From NCBI GenBank assembly GCA_036872755.1, contig JAVHNS010000017.1, forward strand, positions 1 through 64,000: DNA of 64,000 nucleotides. The letters run 5' to 3'. Source of the stretch: Orbilia blumenaviensis (lineage: Eukaryota > Ascomycota > Orbiliomycetes > Orbiliales > Orbiliaceae). Of this stretch, positions 22,573 through 35,623 are shown piece by piece (position 1 is the first letter of the stretch; every line of letters starts with the position of its first letter). Position numbers and translations under genes: made by a program. The notes under the pieces were generated by a model. It worked only from the letters and a program-made list of their open reading frames with translations. It did no database searches and was not told the DNA's origin.

Positions 22573-25500
22573 ATGTCTATTGACCCTAATCAAGGCCCCT
22601 CGAGGGCTAATGAGCAAATTGGCACCGAACCCAAATCAACGCCTCGCGTCCATTTTGGTGTCGAAGACACAGTGAGGGAGGGCCCACCTTCCGCAATACC
22701 AAGGCCTGGGGCGGGGGATATTCTTAACAGTGATGGCATAAATGAGTCGGGCAGCGTGAGTTTCGAGGATGGATTGACGCTCGAAAATGGCCGAACACCA
22801 TTGCTAGCAGCCAATAATCCTTATATCAAACGGGAGGAATTCGACGAAGAGGCCATCCCTAGGGACCCAACGATCGAACCCCTTGAACCTCAAGCCCAAA
22901 CCCTCGTTCGGGAGCTTTCGAAGAAGATCCCAGGACTCCCAGCTAATTTGGCAAATTTGGACTCTGGACTCCCTAACACCGCCAATGCCAACTTGAACCT
23001 CGCCGCCACGGGACACCAAAACACGCCTGTGACATACAAACAAGGTGTCCTTGCCACCCTGCTAAAGTTGTCACAGAATTCAGGTTCAAGAGCTTCGAGC
23101 TCTACCCTTGCGAGTGGCTTGGAAACCCCTGGGGTAGAATCTGGAGCCGCAACTCCTTCAAGGTGGTACAAAAACACCAACGACAATACTGCAGCAATTT
23201 TGGCCGGGGCAAGCTTGCAACTTGGTAGAGCATATGCTGGCTCTGGCGGATCCGAAAAGTTACCTATACGCCCAAAGCGACCTCGCTCTGGGAGAACGCA
23301 TAGTGGGGGTCTGACAAATATCCTTGGCCGTTTATCCAGGGAGGAGAACGAAGACGAGATAAAAGTATTACCCATCATTTGAGCAAATATACAGCAATCA
23401 CTTGGCTGTCCTGTTTTAACTCGTAATTTAACCTATAGTTGCGGTATCATCTTGCACACATACTCCACAAACAAAAATACCTACTTCAACTCTGCAAAGC
23501 CTTGATGCTATACGGCGCCCCGACCCACCGCCTCGAAGGTAGGCATCCGCATTCTGGCAAGCTCACGGATCTCGATATCCGGGTTCTGATTCAAGTCTTA
23601 TGACAATAGAGTATCTTAAGATGTCTGCACGGGTTCTAGACGTGGAAGGTAAGCAAGTATATGCCAGTCTGTTCCATTGGAGCAAGAGTACTCATGGGTT
23701 TACCTCGAATGGCCAGGCCAATTTCTATATCTTCCAGGCTGTATGATAGTTTCTTTTGATGATTCTTCCACGCATACAAGCAATATGCAGCTTGTTCGGG
23801 TTACACCGGCATTAAACCTAGGAAAACTCCAGGATGTGCACCTGGTTTACAAACAAGTAAGTTAATCTGCGTTCCATATGTCTCGATACCTAACGGCATC
23901 ATGTGCTTGGAAGCATTGTTCTCAGGGTCGAACATCACTAAGCCCCACTTAGGTTGTTCATGATATTATAGGCGTAGAAGAAGGAATGGTTCAACTCCAA
24001 AGGCTGTGGGTACATCTACACTGTGATTATTAACCCCCATTCAGGACTATCGAAGTGACTTTTATATCAAGGTTCGAGCAGGGCCCACGGTTTGCGGTGT
24101 GGTATGTGATCTGCATCGACCCCACCCGTTGGATTCAAACTGTTCAGAATTTAATGGTTCACCTAAAAGGCTCCAGGTTTTGGTTTATGGGGCGGCAAGT
24201 GCTTCAGTCGGTCCCCTTTTCTCAGGTGGGTGCTAAGAGGTTCGGCCATTCTAGAGTACCTACTGACTGATGCAACTAAAGCACGGTTGATCGACCTACC
24301 AGTTTGCTTTCTGCTAGGAACCGTCCTTGGGATTCTGGGATTAGTCATAGCCCCCCGATCCACGCTTTACGTATGTAGGATGGAAACAACTATTTCCATT
24401 TATTGAAGAGCGTGTATTTGCTAACTACCGCTCGGGGGCTAGTCTAATGTTTTCGAGATCGTGGCTTGTGTAGTAATCTGCTTTCTCGCCCGGGCGTTTG
24501 GCTCGATCGATGGAGGGACCCTCTTTTGCTTCGCTGGTATATCCCAAGCGTCGATCGCATTAATCCTGCCAGGCTATATTGTCCGTGAGTACATCTATAC
24601 CAGCTTAATCCCGAGTCGTTACCTGTCTCCTGGGGGGTTGTGGTCTAATCTAATGGTGAATATAGTATGCGGGGCTTTGGAACTTCAGTCAAAGAATCTC
24701 GTCGCTGGGTCGGTTCGGATGTTTTACGCCATCATATACTCCTTACTCTTAGGGTTTGGTATTACGATTGGGACGGCACTCTACGGGGCAGTGGACTCAA
24801 AAGCGACATCAAGTAAGACCTGTTTGAATGTGATGTCGGACTACTACAAGTTCTTGTTTGTTCTTGTCTTCACACTTTGGTAAGGATACAATGATCCGAA
24901 GATAACATTCTTTGGGAAACCGCCCCCCCAAAAAACCCTCCCCCAAAAAAACCAAAAAACCAAAAAACTCACAATTGGTAAATCGGTATGAAGTTTGAAT
25001 GTACTGAACCAGTGCAAATGGAAACAACTTCCCGTGAGCTTGTTCATCAGCATATCCGGTTTTGCCGTAAACTTCTTTGCTACTAGGCGTTTCCCCACAA
25101 ATGTACAGATCGCCAATGCTCTGGGGGCATTTACGATAGGGGTTATTGGCAACCTGTATTCACGGCTGTCACACCAGATAGCATTCACTTCGATTGTACC
25201 AGCGATTTTTAGTGAGTTGATTTCCTGCTTGAATCCAGGTGTTCACATGCTGATGGTGCTGGCTCAAGTCCAGGTGCCGTCGGGCCTTGCTGCTCAGGGC
25301 GGGTTGATATCGGGGCTGGATTCAGCGGATTCCCTGACCAACAAAACTGTTACGACAAGCCCGGAAGCTCTTCAGAGCCAGTTTAACATCACCATAGCAA
25401 ATGTTGCACTGGGGATGATCCAGGTGGGCATTGGAATAAGCGTGGGGTTGTTCTTCGCAGCAATCGCCGTATACCCAGTAAGTACTTACTTGGCCACATA

Positions 25501-25590
25501 CCTCTGCACGTCTCTACACGGAATATCCTTTGCACCTAGGGTCCTGAAAAACAACATCTGTGCGATGTACCTACGTGCATAAGTTACTGA
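22573..25590 (+). CDS. PRM10-like membrane protein (ThrE / DUF1212 transporter family), 12 exons
   Basis: Exons: 22573-23364, 23439-23538, 23610-23648, 23717-23856, 23953-24009, 24045-24225, 24282-24370, 24443-24584, 24666-24879, 24994-25211, 25269-25477 and 25540-25590; all phases agree and give about 743 residues. The disordered N-terminal 260 residues carry YKQGVLATLLKLSQ. A soluble ThrE domain follows, with KYLLQLCKALMLYGAPTHRL, FLYLPGCMIVSFDDSSTH and HDIIGVEEG, then about ten hydrophobic helices (VYGAASASVGP, LIDLPVCFLLG, AFGSIDGG, LILPGYIV, GSVRMFYAIIYSLLLGFG, LNQCKWKQLPV, NALGAFTIGVIGNLYSRL, VPSGLAAQGGL). This order matches pheromone-regulated PRM10-type proteins related to bacterial threonine exporter ThrE. 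Substrate is unknown. The sixth exon has about 35 residues without family match and may hide another intron. The last exon is the least certain; read-through from exon 11 would stop at 25582. Confidence 0.85.
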
Positions 25591-26150
25591 TGATGATGAT
25601 GGAATCGGTTAGTTTGGCAAGCGTAGGTCTGGGTTGTTTTCTTTCTAGGGGTTCTATCAAAGGATGTGTGCGATGTTGGATGGGCAAGGGTACATTACGT
25701 TAGGTGACAAAAGGAAGAAAAATAAAACAAGACAGATTGATCGAGCAATTATGAGCTAGGCCTAGGTACTTAGTTGTTGACTAATACCTAGAGTAGGTAC
25801 TCTGTAATAATACTACTACCTTGGACAGGTGAAATGATATACATACATGCAATGCACATCGCGGCTATGTGTTTTGTTTTATTTGAAGTTCAAAAGCGCG
25901 CGTGAGTGTGCAATGTCTAGATTTGAGTGAGGCGAACAGAGCTGGGATCAAATTGAATTGAATACGATGACAATCAGCTTCATGTTTGCTCTTGATTCTC
26001 TTTTTTTTCCATTCTTTTTTTTTTTCTTTTCTTTTCTTTTTTTCCCTTTCTCTCCGCCCATTTATTCATTTGATGCCAATGTAAATAATTTTGGCGGTGG
26101 TGGTTTTATTTTGGGGTTGGTATGAGTATGGTCTGGCACAAAAAAAAAAA

Positions 26151-26183
<33 letters not shown>

Positions 26184-26651
26184 CCACCAAAAACACCAAA
26201 AACCCAGTGCTGTACACGCATGCATGTGTGGATGTATGTACTCACATACGTACTGGTCGTAAGTCGGAGTTGTGTGGGTATGGTATGTGTTTTTATTTTT
26301 ATTTTTTTTTTTTTTGGGGGAGTGGCTAACTCGCGTCCCCCCCCGGAGGAAGCAGGGTGAAAGCGAAAGCGAAAGTAGTGGTGGTTTGTGTGGTTTGTTG
26401 ATATGTTGATATGTTGATATGACAGGGTAAATCGTCCGACTACAAATAGTCGGCCCCTCCCACCCCGCTTCCAACGCTTGTTTTCTCGATTCCCATCATA
26501 GCAACCAAATCTCGCACAGCCTCCTCTTCTTCTTCATAACATCGAAGTTCCCCTTCCTAAATATCATCCCCCTAAAGTACTTTTATTTATCCAAAAATAA
26601 AAATAAAGTCACTACTCAAAAGCACTTACCAAAACGAGTAATCATTTCAAA
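25591..26651. promoter_or_regulatory. Promoter and leader region of histone H1
   Basis: No gene is supported. The region holds CTAGGCCTAGGTACTTAG at 25756-25773, a T/C-rich block at 25990-26050, a CAA array of eleven units (26153-26182), a T run then G run (26307-26325), a C run (26335-26344) and a GATATGTTGATATGTTGATA array near 26399-26420. A pyrimidine-rich leader (26440-26570) precedes the ATG. Frames through the CAA array are low-complexity artefacts. Confidence 0.55.
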
Positions 26652-27551
26652 ATGCCACCAAAGAAGGCTACCGGAACAACCACTGCCGCTGGCGCCACTG
26701 CCACCGCTACTAAGAAGGCCTCCGCGCCCAGCGATCACCCATCCTACAAGGGTATTTCTTCTCTTGCGCCAATATTTTTGCCATACAAAACATTTGATAT
26801 TAATCAATGGGGGCATATTCTGATAACGTTGCCATGAATTCTAGACATGATTAAGGATGCCATCCTTCAGCTCAAAGAGAGAAACGGAAGCAGCCGTCAG
26901 GCCTTGAAGAAATATGTCCTCAGCAACAACAAGGGCATCAAGGAATCGAACTTCGATACCCAATTTAATGCTGCCATCAAGCGTGGTGTTGCTGCTGGGG
27001 ATTTCATCCAACCAAAGGGACCATCAGGCCCAGTTAAGCTCCAAAAGAAGGACGCGGCTAAGTCCACGACAAAGACGGCTAAGGCATCTGGAGATAAGCC
27101 AGCCAAGGTAAGATACTTCCCCGTTCATTCTTCCATTACTTTTTATCCTTGTGTTGTAGCACTGTGAAATGATTCTAATGCCTCCGCAGAAGCCGACCGT
27201 AAAGAAGGCCGCCGCCCCAAAGAAGGCCGCTGCCCCAAAGACAACAAAACCAAAGACCGCCAAGGCTAAGACAGCAGCTGCCAACTCAAAAAAGCCTAGG
27301 AAGACAACAGTGCGTCCTTGAATATCCCACACGCCATTAATTTTTTTGGAACATTAGCTAACTGCGTGTCCTTGCATCAGGCTACAGCAGCAGCATCAGA
27401 GAAATCAACCGCTTTGACTAAGACCAAGGCCGGAAGAGTTTCTAAGGCGTCGAAGCCCGCTTCAAAGAAAGCCACAACGACAACAACAACGACCAAAAAG
27501 GCCGCTCCTAAGAAGAAGGCCGCTGAAGTTCCTGCCCCAGCCGCGGAATAA
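26652..27551 (+). CDS. Linker histone H1, four exons
   Basis: Coding exons are 26652-26751, 26845-27107, 27190-27309 and 27381-27551, giving 217 residues. The layout is classical. A short Ala/Thr/Lys-rich N-terminal tail is followed by a winged-helix H15 domain (about residues 26-100). The domain contains [34 protein letters not shown] and [21 protein letters not shown] roughly 115-residue tail dominated by Lys, Ala and Thr ([10 protein letters not shown] and similar) binds linker DNA. The protein compacts chromatin in the nucleus. Unlike core histones of many organisms it is interrupted by three introns, two of them inside the basic tail. The symbol follows the Aspergillus linker histone. 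Confidence 0.95.
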
Positions 27552-28758
27552 CCACATTTGGTGCCTCGATAGCACATGAGTGTGGGTCGATCTGCAGTCC
27601 AAGGCGCTGGGTTGGGTATCCTTTCTTTGACACTGAGGGAGGTCTTTTTGAGAGTTACGATCTCCCCACTTTTTCTACCAATAGTGTGTGCTTCAATTAC
27701 TTGAAATAGCTTATCTGGGCCAGGGGTTTGTTTTTTCTTTTCTTTCCGCCCTCTCGCGACTTGTCCATTTTCCGCCCCTTTCATTCCGCCAGTTTTCCTT
27801 CGAGCTTTTTTCTCCAGTATTTTGTAAGAACTTCTGATTCAAACGGGAGGAGTTAGGTTGGACGGGTCTTGTTTTGTTTCCGCTCTTCATTCTGTGTCCT
27901 GGGCGTTGTATTTTAGCTTTAACTCGAGTTTGATGTCAAATAGACGATAATGACCTCATAAGGTGTGATACATTAAGTGTTTATTTATCTCCCGGGCCAA
28001 CATGCAGGGCTCGGTACGGTGTATGAATGCATACCTCTGTATGTAAGTTTTGCGAAGCTGGCTCGGCATTTAACCATGCACTCCTGGTGGCTTTCGTAGT
28101 GTGAGAATTGCCCGAATTTACGATAGCAATGCTATGGTGTGAGGCTATAAACTATATATCTACATATACCCTATGCTATTCGTATTTTTTCCATTTATTT
28201 TCCCCCCAACCTTCCTTTCCGTTCTAGATCCAAACTTTACGTTCATTACATAGCGATAATAGATGATGATGCATGGGTGTTTAATATCATTTTAACTTTC
28301 CCAGTTTTTCTTCCATTTTTATTTTGGAAAAAAGAGATGATTTCGTGTTAGATAATCATCAGAAAACGACGCGAATGCCAAACTGGTTCCGAGGCTCGCC
28401 ATCCGTTATTTGGAGGGGCCTGGCTGGCTGATCTGGTTTCAGGGATTTTAAGTGCTTCTTGCAGAGCATGGGAAGCCCGGAAAATCAAAAAAGGGGCGTG
28501 TTACCCCGTACCAGACTCCATACCCCTTTCTCAACACCACACGGTCACATCCTTTTGCACTTAGGTAAAAAGGCTTCAGCGCGCTGGCGAGCAATCACTA
28601 AACTCTCAACGGACGCCGCAAGCCCCTGAGCAGTTTCCCTATCAGTCTCCCTTGTCATATATGGGTCTCTCAATCCTATTCGAACATTTGTGCCGTCGCG
28701 ACTTAGCGCCCAGCATCCTAACCAGAAAGACCGCTTAAGTACTTATTTGGACTTGGAG
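27552..28758. other. Intergenic region, histone H1 to kinesin
   Basis: No coding potential is seen. T/C-rich sequence at 27650-27900 is consistent with a histone H1 3' end followed by an AT-leaning spacer. CCAAACTGG, CTTAGG and CACTAAACTC words appear before the kinesin start, but I cannot assign them to factors. Confidence 0.4.
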
Positions 28759-31700
28759 ATGCCAACATCACCACCGCACTCTCCAGCGCCATCGGGCATG
28801 AATCGACCTTCGACCCGAAGTGCGAGCAGAATGAGCATGAGTAGTACTACAAGACAGCTCGCATCTGGGGCTTTGAATGGGGCAGGCCGCGCACCGTCGC
28901 GGGCTTCCGGCGAGGACGATGATGGTACCCGAACCGCTGTTCGCGTTGGTAAGATACCGTCTCTACGGTGGTCAATGTTCACCATGCAACATAAAGCCTC
29001 TATTTCTATCTCTATCTCTGCTGGAAGCTAATTAGACGACCTGATTTCTAGCTGTCCGGATCCGCCCGCCTCTGAAACCAACTGATCCTGGATATGACCT
29101 CATTCCACAACGTTTTCAACAGCCTAAGGCCCAGATAATGAATGATACCTCGCTCGCGATAGATAGCCAGCAAGGTCGTAAAGTTTTTATATTCGATCGA
29201 ATTTTTGGACCGGATGTTCAACAGGATGGTGTGTGGGATTATTTACAGGATAGTATAAGTGCCTTTGTGCAGGGCTATAATGTGTCAATTTTGGCCTATG
29301 GGCAGAGTGGTGCCGGGAAGTCGTATACAATGGGGACTTCTGACCCGAATGAGAGCACCTCACAAGATTCAACTGGTAGGCTACGATGTCATCCCCGGAT
29401 GCTTCTTCCTTAGATTGACACTCCTGGATTAGGTGTAATACCAAGGGCCGCATTGGCCCTGTTCGAAAAACTATCACCCATCGGCAAGAGCGCAACGACA
29501 GGAATCAAGACACCTTCACGTTATTCTACCCCGCTACCAACCTTCCAAAGGCAAACGACTTCCCAGGATAGACCATGGTCGATGAAGGCTACATACGTTG
29601 AGGTCAGTAATCTAGGCGACGATATCATACATAGCTTCGCCTTAAGTTTCTAATGATAGCTGGTCATGGGTTTATTATAGATCTATAATGAACAACTCCG
29701 AGACCTATTATTACCCGATGGCACAAATACAGGAGAAAGACGTCAGGTCAACATACGGGAGGATACGAAAGGACGTATCCTTCTAACTGGTCTTCAGGAG
29801 ATGCCTATTGAAAGCGTGGACGACCTGCTGGCGGCCTTGAATTTCGGGTCGTCTATCCGACAAACGGATTCGACTGCGATAAATGCAAAATCGTCCCGCT
29901 CGCACGCGGTGTTTTCTATAAACCTTGTCCAGAGGAAGCCGAGGTCGACATTAGGCCGGGAAGCAAAGGAGAAACGCTATTCCGCGCCTGCGGATATATT
30001 GGCTTCTGGTTCGGATGGATTCATTACTGTGGATAGCAAGTTGCACTTTGTAGATCTTGCCGGTAGTGAAAGGTTGAAGGTAGGTTTGAAGTGATTTAAT
30101 CTCATTGAATGTGGGTATAGTGGTATGCTAATCTTAATCCGTGAAGAATACTGGCGCTCATGGGGACAGGGCAAAAGAGGGTATATCAATCAATGCTGGA
30201 TTAGCTAGCCTGGGGAAAGTTATTTCGCAATTATCTTCGAGACAACCTGGGTCACATGTCTCTTACCGAGACTCTAAACTCACCCGGCTTCTTCAAGATT
30301 CATTGGGTGGCAATGCCTTTACATACATGGTTGCTTGTATAAATCCCGCCGAATTTCACCTCCCCGAGACTTTAAACACAGTCCAGGTATGTTGCACCCC
30401 GTCCTGATTGAAATTGCAATTGGGCGGCTGACACGGATCGTAGTATGCTCAACGTGCGCGAGCTATCCAAAGCAAGCCACAGATTCAGGAAGTTTCAGTT
30501 GACGGAGATATGCGAGCCCTTGTAGAAAGGCTACGTGCAGAAATTGCTTTTCTTAGAGACCAAGTCCGAAATTCCGAAGGCTCTAACAATCGTTCGAACC
30601 GACACTCCGTTGATAGATCTACAGAGAAAGAAGTCGAACTCCAAAATCAGTTGCTAGACGTCCAAGAAAATTATTCCGCCCTTAGCCAACGGCATGCGAA
30701 ACTTATTTCCGAAATCACAAAGGCTCGTGATACTGATTCAAGCGAGCCCCTAAACCGCCATTCGGATGTCGCTGAAGATAGGATAGCTCGTTCAAATTCA
30801 TTCGCGGAAGCTGTCGAGCAAGTCGTTTTAGGTACGCTGTCGCCTCCTTTGACCTTAGGGTATATGCTGTATGTCTAACATTCAGTTACCAGAATATGAG
30901 AAAACCATCCAAAGCCTTGAAACGTCACTTTCTAGTACGAGGTCAAACCTCTCTGTCACAGAAAGTTCCCTTCTCGAGAAGGAATCTCGACTGGTCTACC
31001 TTGAAACAATAAATTCACAGCTTCAAAATAGAGTCCAGAAGCTTACAGACAGGGAATCTAGTACTGAGACATATCTAGCTGATCTAGAAAGTCGACTTAA
31101 TGGGCATACATTTGGTGAAGAGAAAAGCTCTGCTGCGATTTCGGAACTCCGCAAGGAGTTAACTCGGGTTCGTGAAAACGAGGCGAGCTGTGAGGATTAC
31201 ATTTCAACATTGGAAGAGAGACTTGCAGAGGCTGATCAAAGTATGGAGATTATGCAAAGGGAGTTGGAACGCCTCGAGCATGTGGTTGAGAGGCAAAGAA
31301 GCCTGGGGAAATTGGATAACCTTCTCCATGAGCTAGATACTCTCACTCATGCGCCGGGTCAATCTGATACCGCCATTAGCGGGACCCAAGCAAACCAAGA
31401 CCCCACAGCTGGGTCTTCTGAAGACGATATGACGGTGGAGCCAAAGCAGACATCTGGTGGTGCGCCGCTTTTAGTAGCACCGCAAATGATAACCGACTCT
31501 GCCGCCGAAAGTGATGTGGATAGTGACATCCCGCAAACAGAGACAATTCCTGGTGGACAAGATGCAACTGAAGGCGATAATCTAAAGCTTAGGTTTAAGC
31601 TGGAGCGCACCGCTAAGGAACTAAACCAGTTCAAGGAAATGTATCACTCGACGATGACCGACTACACCGATATGACGGCTCGGTATGAGCGTGCGTTGCG

Positions 31701-34405
31701 GGACCTGCATGAGCTTCAGGATCAACTCGACGAACACCGACACGGTAGGAATAGCCTGATGCTCTCTAATTCGGATGATCTACCGCCCCCGTCTCCGGAG
31801 TCTGTTTCAACATCCTTCGTCTCAACACCTTTAGTTCAACAAATTGGTTCAAATACGGCTCATTACGGAAACAATCAACCGCGGTCTCAAATATCTGCCC
31901 AACAGTCCGGCGTGAAGTCACAATACGCGGCGGATCAACCACAACCACTCTCACAAGTTGCCGATGATGCCGACTCAGGCAGCCAACGGCTGCAGGGCGA
32001 TGAACACACTGACCTCGGAGCTGAGTTTAGTGAACTTGAAGCGCGGTACTTGGGCCTTCAAGAAGAGCACCGGGCGGCCCTAGATCTTGTCGACGACCTG
32101 AAAGCTACGATTTCTAAATCGCGGCTTGATGGTGTGACTTCACCAACGGGGGCTCAGATACTCCGCAGAAAATCGAGCCAGAGTCTCGTGGCAGTTGACA
32201 GAGCAAACAGGGCATTCAAAAGTCTGCGATCGGTAGCTCTCCAATACTTGGTGGAGAACGAGGACGCGAAAGAAGTATTCGATCTCAACATCAATGCAGC
32301 TATCCACGAGTTGCAGTCTAGGTCTGAAAGAATACAAGAGTTGGAGCATGAGGTGACCGGACTCAGAAAGGATGTAGACACGAAAACTGCTATGATTAAT
32401 GGTTTGGCTCGTGAAAGATCCAGGTTAGACTTAACATGAATGAATCCCTTGATAAATTCTAGAATACTAATATACCATTTATAACAGTATCACAAGTTCC
32501 CCAATGGACATTTCTGTCGTCTCCTCTCTGCAGGGTCGCCTGGCGGAGAGTGAGGCGGAACTTGAGAAAGCGCACTCAAGACTCAAAGCCCAGCAAGAAA
32601 GCTTTGAACAACAAGTGGTCAATCTTAAAATCGATCTAGAAGAGGCACAACAGTCGCAGGCTAGGCAGCCGAACGCTGACCAACAAAGGGACTCAGAGGT
32701 CGACTTGAAGGATGAGTGCATTCAGACGGAGGTGCCTTCGTCAACGGGGTTAAACAGTGACCCTCAACTCGAACGGCTCCTGGAAGCAGCCGGAGAGCAA
32801 CAGGGCACTTCGGCCTCAACAACCCTACAACGGTTAATACTCGTCGTAGATCACCTTATTGCCATATCTCCTGACTTTTCAGATGAAAATAAACACCTAT
32901 GGTTACCTGCGCTTTCACGGGTGAAAATTGGACTGGAGATGAGCTATGATTCTACTCATTTAGAGCTGCAGCAGTTTACTGACCATCAGAATAAGTCGAT
33001 CGCACAGCAATCCAACATCAAGGATCTGCTCAACCTTTTGACTATACCGTTAGAACCAGAGGCTGAACTACCTTCGCCAACTGCATCTGATTCCCAGGGG
33101 CTTGACCTGGTTGTGTCAAGAGTAAAGTATATTATGCGGCGGCTTAAACAGTCTCAAGAAGAGACCACAGCCCTCCAAGCAGCCCTTAAATCAAGAGAAA
33201 AGGAAATTGTGCAATTCCAAGAAACGGTTCAAAATTTGAAGGACCGTTTGGAAGACAGTTCGATGCAGCTCGAAGCAGAAACCGAGAAATTACAGGACGC
33301 TTCGGCGGAAAAGACGCACCTGGACAAGGAGATCACTGCTCTTCAGGATGCAAACTCCAAAGCCAACGCTGAGCTAAACGAACTTGTCACCCGAAATAAA
33401 GAGCTTGGTGAACAAGTTGCGTCTTATAGTAGAGATCTTGATGCGCAGAAACTCCTTGTCGCAGAACTACAGGAGTTACACAAGATGTCGCAGAAAGAGC
33501 TTAATGACCTCATCAAGAAGGAAGCAACCCATGCCGGGGTCATTGACCAGTTAGAGCAACAGCTGGCGAACACATACGACCAGCACCAGGATTCTCGTAA
33601 GCGGCTTCTAGAATCCGAAGAGGAACTTCGGGCTCTGAGGTCAGATCGAGCCAGCATTCTCGCTAGCCACGAAGCAGCTGCCCAAACCAATTCACATCAT
33701 ATTGACAGTCTTATGAATGAATTAAATGCCCTCCAGGTGAGTAAATTTATAATCCCATATTCTCTATTCAAACAGCCCTAATTTTCAAACCTTTTCCAGT
33801 CGAAGCTAGCGGATGCCCAGCTTGAATTGACATCACTCCCTCCTGGGACCGCCAATCGCACACAGCGGTCCAATTCAGTATCATCGACAAATTTAAGGAA
33901 GAGCGCATCGACTGCGTCGTTGCCTTCCCCACCACCTGTGATTCCGCTTCCACCTCTGCCAGCAGCCCAGGTATCTAATGTTGGGACCCCGTCCGCTCAG
34001 AATTCACAACAGATACCCCCATCAACCCCAACAATTTCGCGTAGGCCCAGCAAAGACTACGTTGCGACCCATCTCGAAGATCAAGAGGCCAGAATCAAAA
34101 CGCTGGAAAAACAACTGCAGGCCGAAAAGGCATTGACGGCGACACTTGAGGAGGCGCTTACTGATTGCGAAAAGACGATGAAGAAGCTGAATGCGGACAA
34201 AGAAACGTATCAGCGAAAGGCGAACCAGGCGCAACAGGAGCTTGATAGGACACGAAACGAATCACAATCAAGCAGATATTCCATGCAGGCAATGGAGGAT
34301 GAAAGATTGGCAAGACTGAGGGCGGAAAAGGCGCGCCAACAACTAGAGGAGCGTATGCAAGAGCTATCAAAACAAAAGAAGAGCCGCAATTTTGCATGTT
34401 TCTAA
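28759..34405 (+). CDS. Long kinesin motor protein, probable kinesin-4-like group, nine exons
   Basis: Exons: 28759-28948, 29052-29375, 29433-29602, 29681-30079, 30147-30386, 30444-30831, 30893-32423, 32488-33736 and 33800-34405; about 1698 residues. The ATG at 28759 is the first in frame. After a Ser-rich head, the motor (about residues 62-435) starts VAVRIRPPL and carries the P-loop GQSGAGKS (about 147-154), [10 protein letters not shown], switch I NAKSSRSH and switch II DLAGSE, then [19 protein letters not shown]. The neck follows [12 protein letters not shown], then roughly 1200 residues are mostly coiled coil with acidic and Pro/Ser-rich gaps ([11 protein letters not shown] near 1560). 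The very end is KKSRNFACF, with a near-terminal Cys. N-terminal motor placement implies plus-end movement. The exon 6-7 acceptor is CCAG at 30891-30892, six bases past a closer AG, because only that keeps the frame ([13 protein letters not shown]). Kinesin-4 assignment is inferred from length and layout. Confidence 0.9.
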
Positions 34406-35623
34406 CCTTCATAAATGATCTGCTCCAAGTCGGCTTTCAGGGTGAAGAGGATTCACTCTGTTAATCTTGCGGACGGAAAGTTTCTTTTTTTTTCATTGCT
34501 CAATTTTTCATATTTGATATTGACAGCTAGCCACAGACTCTCTTCCTTTCCCTTTTTCTTTTCTTTTCCTTTCTTTTTTCTATTTTCTATCTTATTTTAT
34601 TTATTTTTCTTTCCCCTTCAAAAAAAACCATTTCTCTTCCTCCGTTTAAGCCACTTAGTAGTTAGTTGTTGTGTTTTCATAGCTAGAATACCCTTTGTAG
34701 TTTAGGTTGTAAATACCAGACCCCGGCAAATTATGGTTCACTTCCCTTCTTTGGCTGATCAAAACTTAATGGTAGCATCTACTAGAGACTGCAGATCCCG
34801 CTTCTCGACGAGCTGTCCTGTATTCTATCCTAAAGAGATGCCCGGAAACCCTACGATTTCGTCATGAATTGGGTCGGCGGAACTCGGGCACGACGTCGGG
34901 CCGGGCACCTGCAACCAGCCACACAACAAAAGGAGTACTTTGCTCGGCTTCGATCGAATCAACAGGCGGGGCCTGTCTCCCATATGAAAATACAAGGAAA
35001 ACCTGACGGTCACCCTATCCATACCATCGGCTTTGTCCACGAACCCCACCCCTGGGGTTGGTTATCCGATAACAAAAATCGCAAAAAGGAGCCTTATCGC
35101 CAAAGCACTGATCCTCCTATTAAATGTCCTAACCCCATCCCTGTGTCCTATGCTTGTTTATATGGCAGACAAATTCGGAACCCTCAGAAATTGTCCCGGA
35201 AGGGACTACGCAAACCCAAAGCCATAAACGGGGCTTCAGATGTTCGGGTCGAAAGTTTACGGCGCCATTGCCCGCATGCTATTGTCCACGAAGAAGTAAG
35301 ATCGGTAAAAATGCTTAACCCAGGGGACAACTATTGCGAGATCGCTACCGGCACTGGCACACCGCAGAAGCCCGCTCATAATTGCAACTATTCGCAGCGA
35401 CACCTCTCCATACACCGCCACAACAAGTCGTCCCGGGTACTGAACGATACAAGACCGGGTGCTGAGGCAAACTTATATTGGAAAGCATACATATTGTCTC
35501 CCATCAGCACCCGGCGAACTATATAGCCAAATTTTATGCAGGCCACCATTTTTTCTCATTCTACCTACAATCATGTCTATAGGCTTCTCGGGCATAGTCA
35601 AACCAAGTGCTCCTTGGGATCAA
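34406..35623. other. Convergent intergenic region, kinesin / UBR7-like
   Basis: T-rich sequence at 34480-34630 is a plausible kinesin 3' end. Between 34700 and 35620 I see no recognisable gene. One open frame of 220 codons (34864-35526) has no domain, no intron signals and an erratic composition, so I treat it as chance. Neither strand shows repeat structure. Confidence 0.45.

Noticed and set aside
22573..25590. PRM10-like locus as a frameshifted pseudogene
   Set aside because: Apparent stops and frame changes disappear once twelve exons are joined at GT-AG sites in consistent phases.
26091..26474. Frames through the CAA array on both strands
   Set aside because: Encode only Gln or Leu runs from a simple repeat.
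34864..35526. 220-codon plus-strand open frame between kinesin and the UBR7-like gene
   Set aside because: No domain, no family resemblance, no splice signals and irregular composition; most likely a chance frame.
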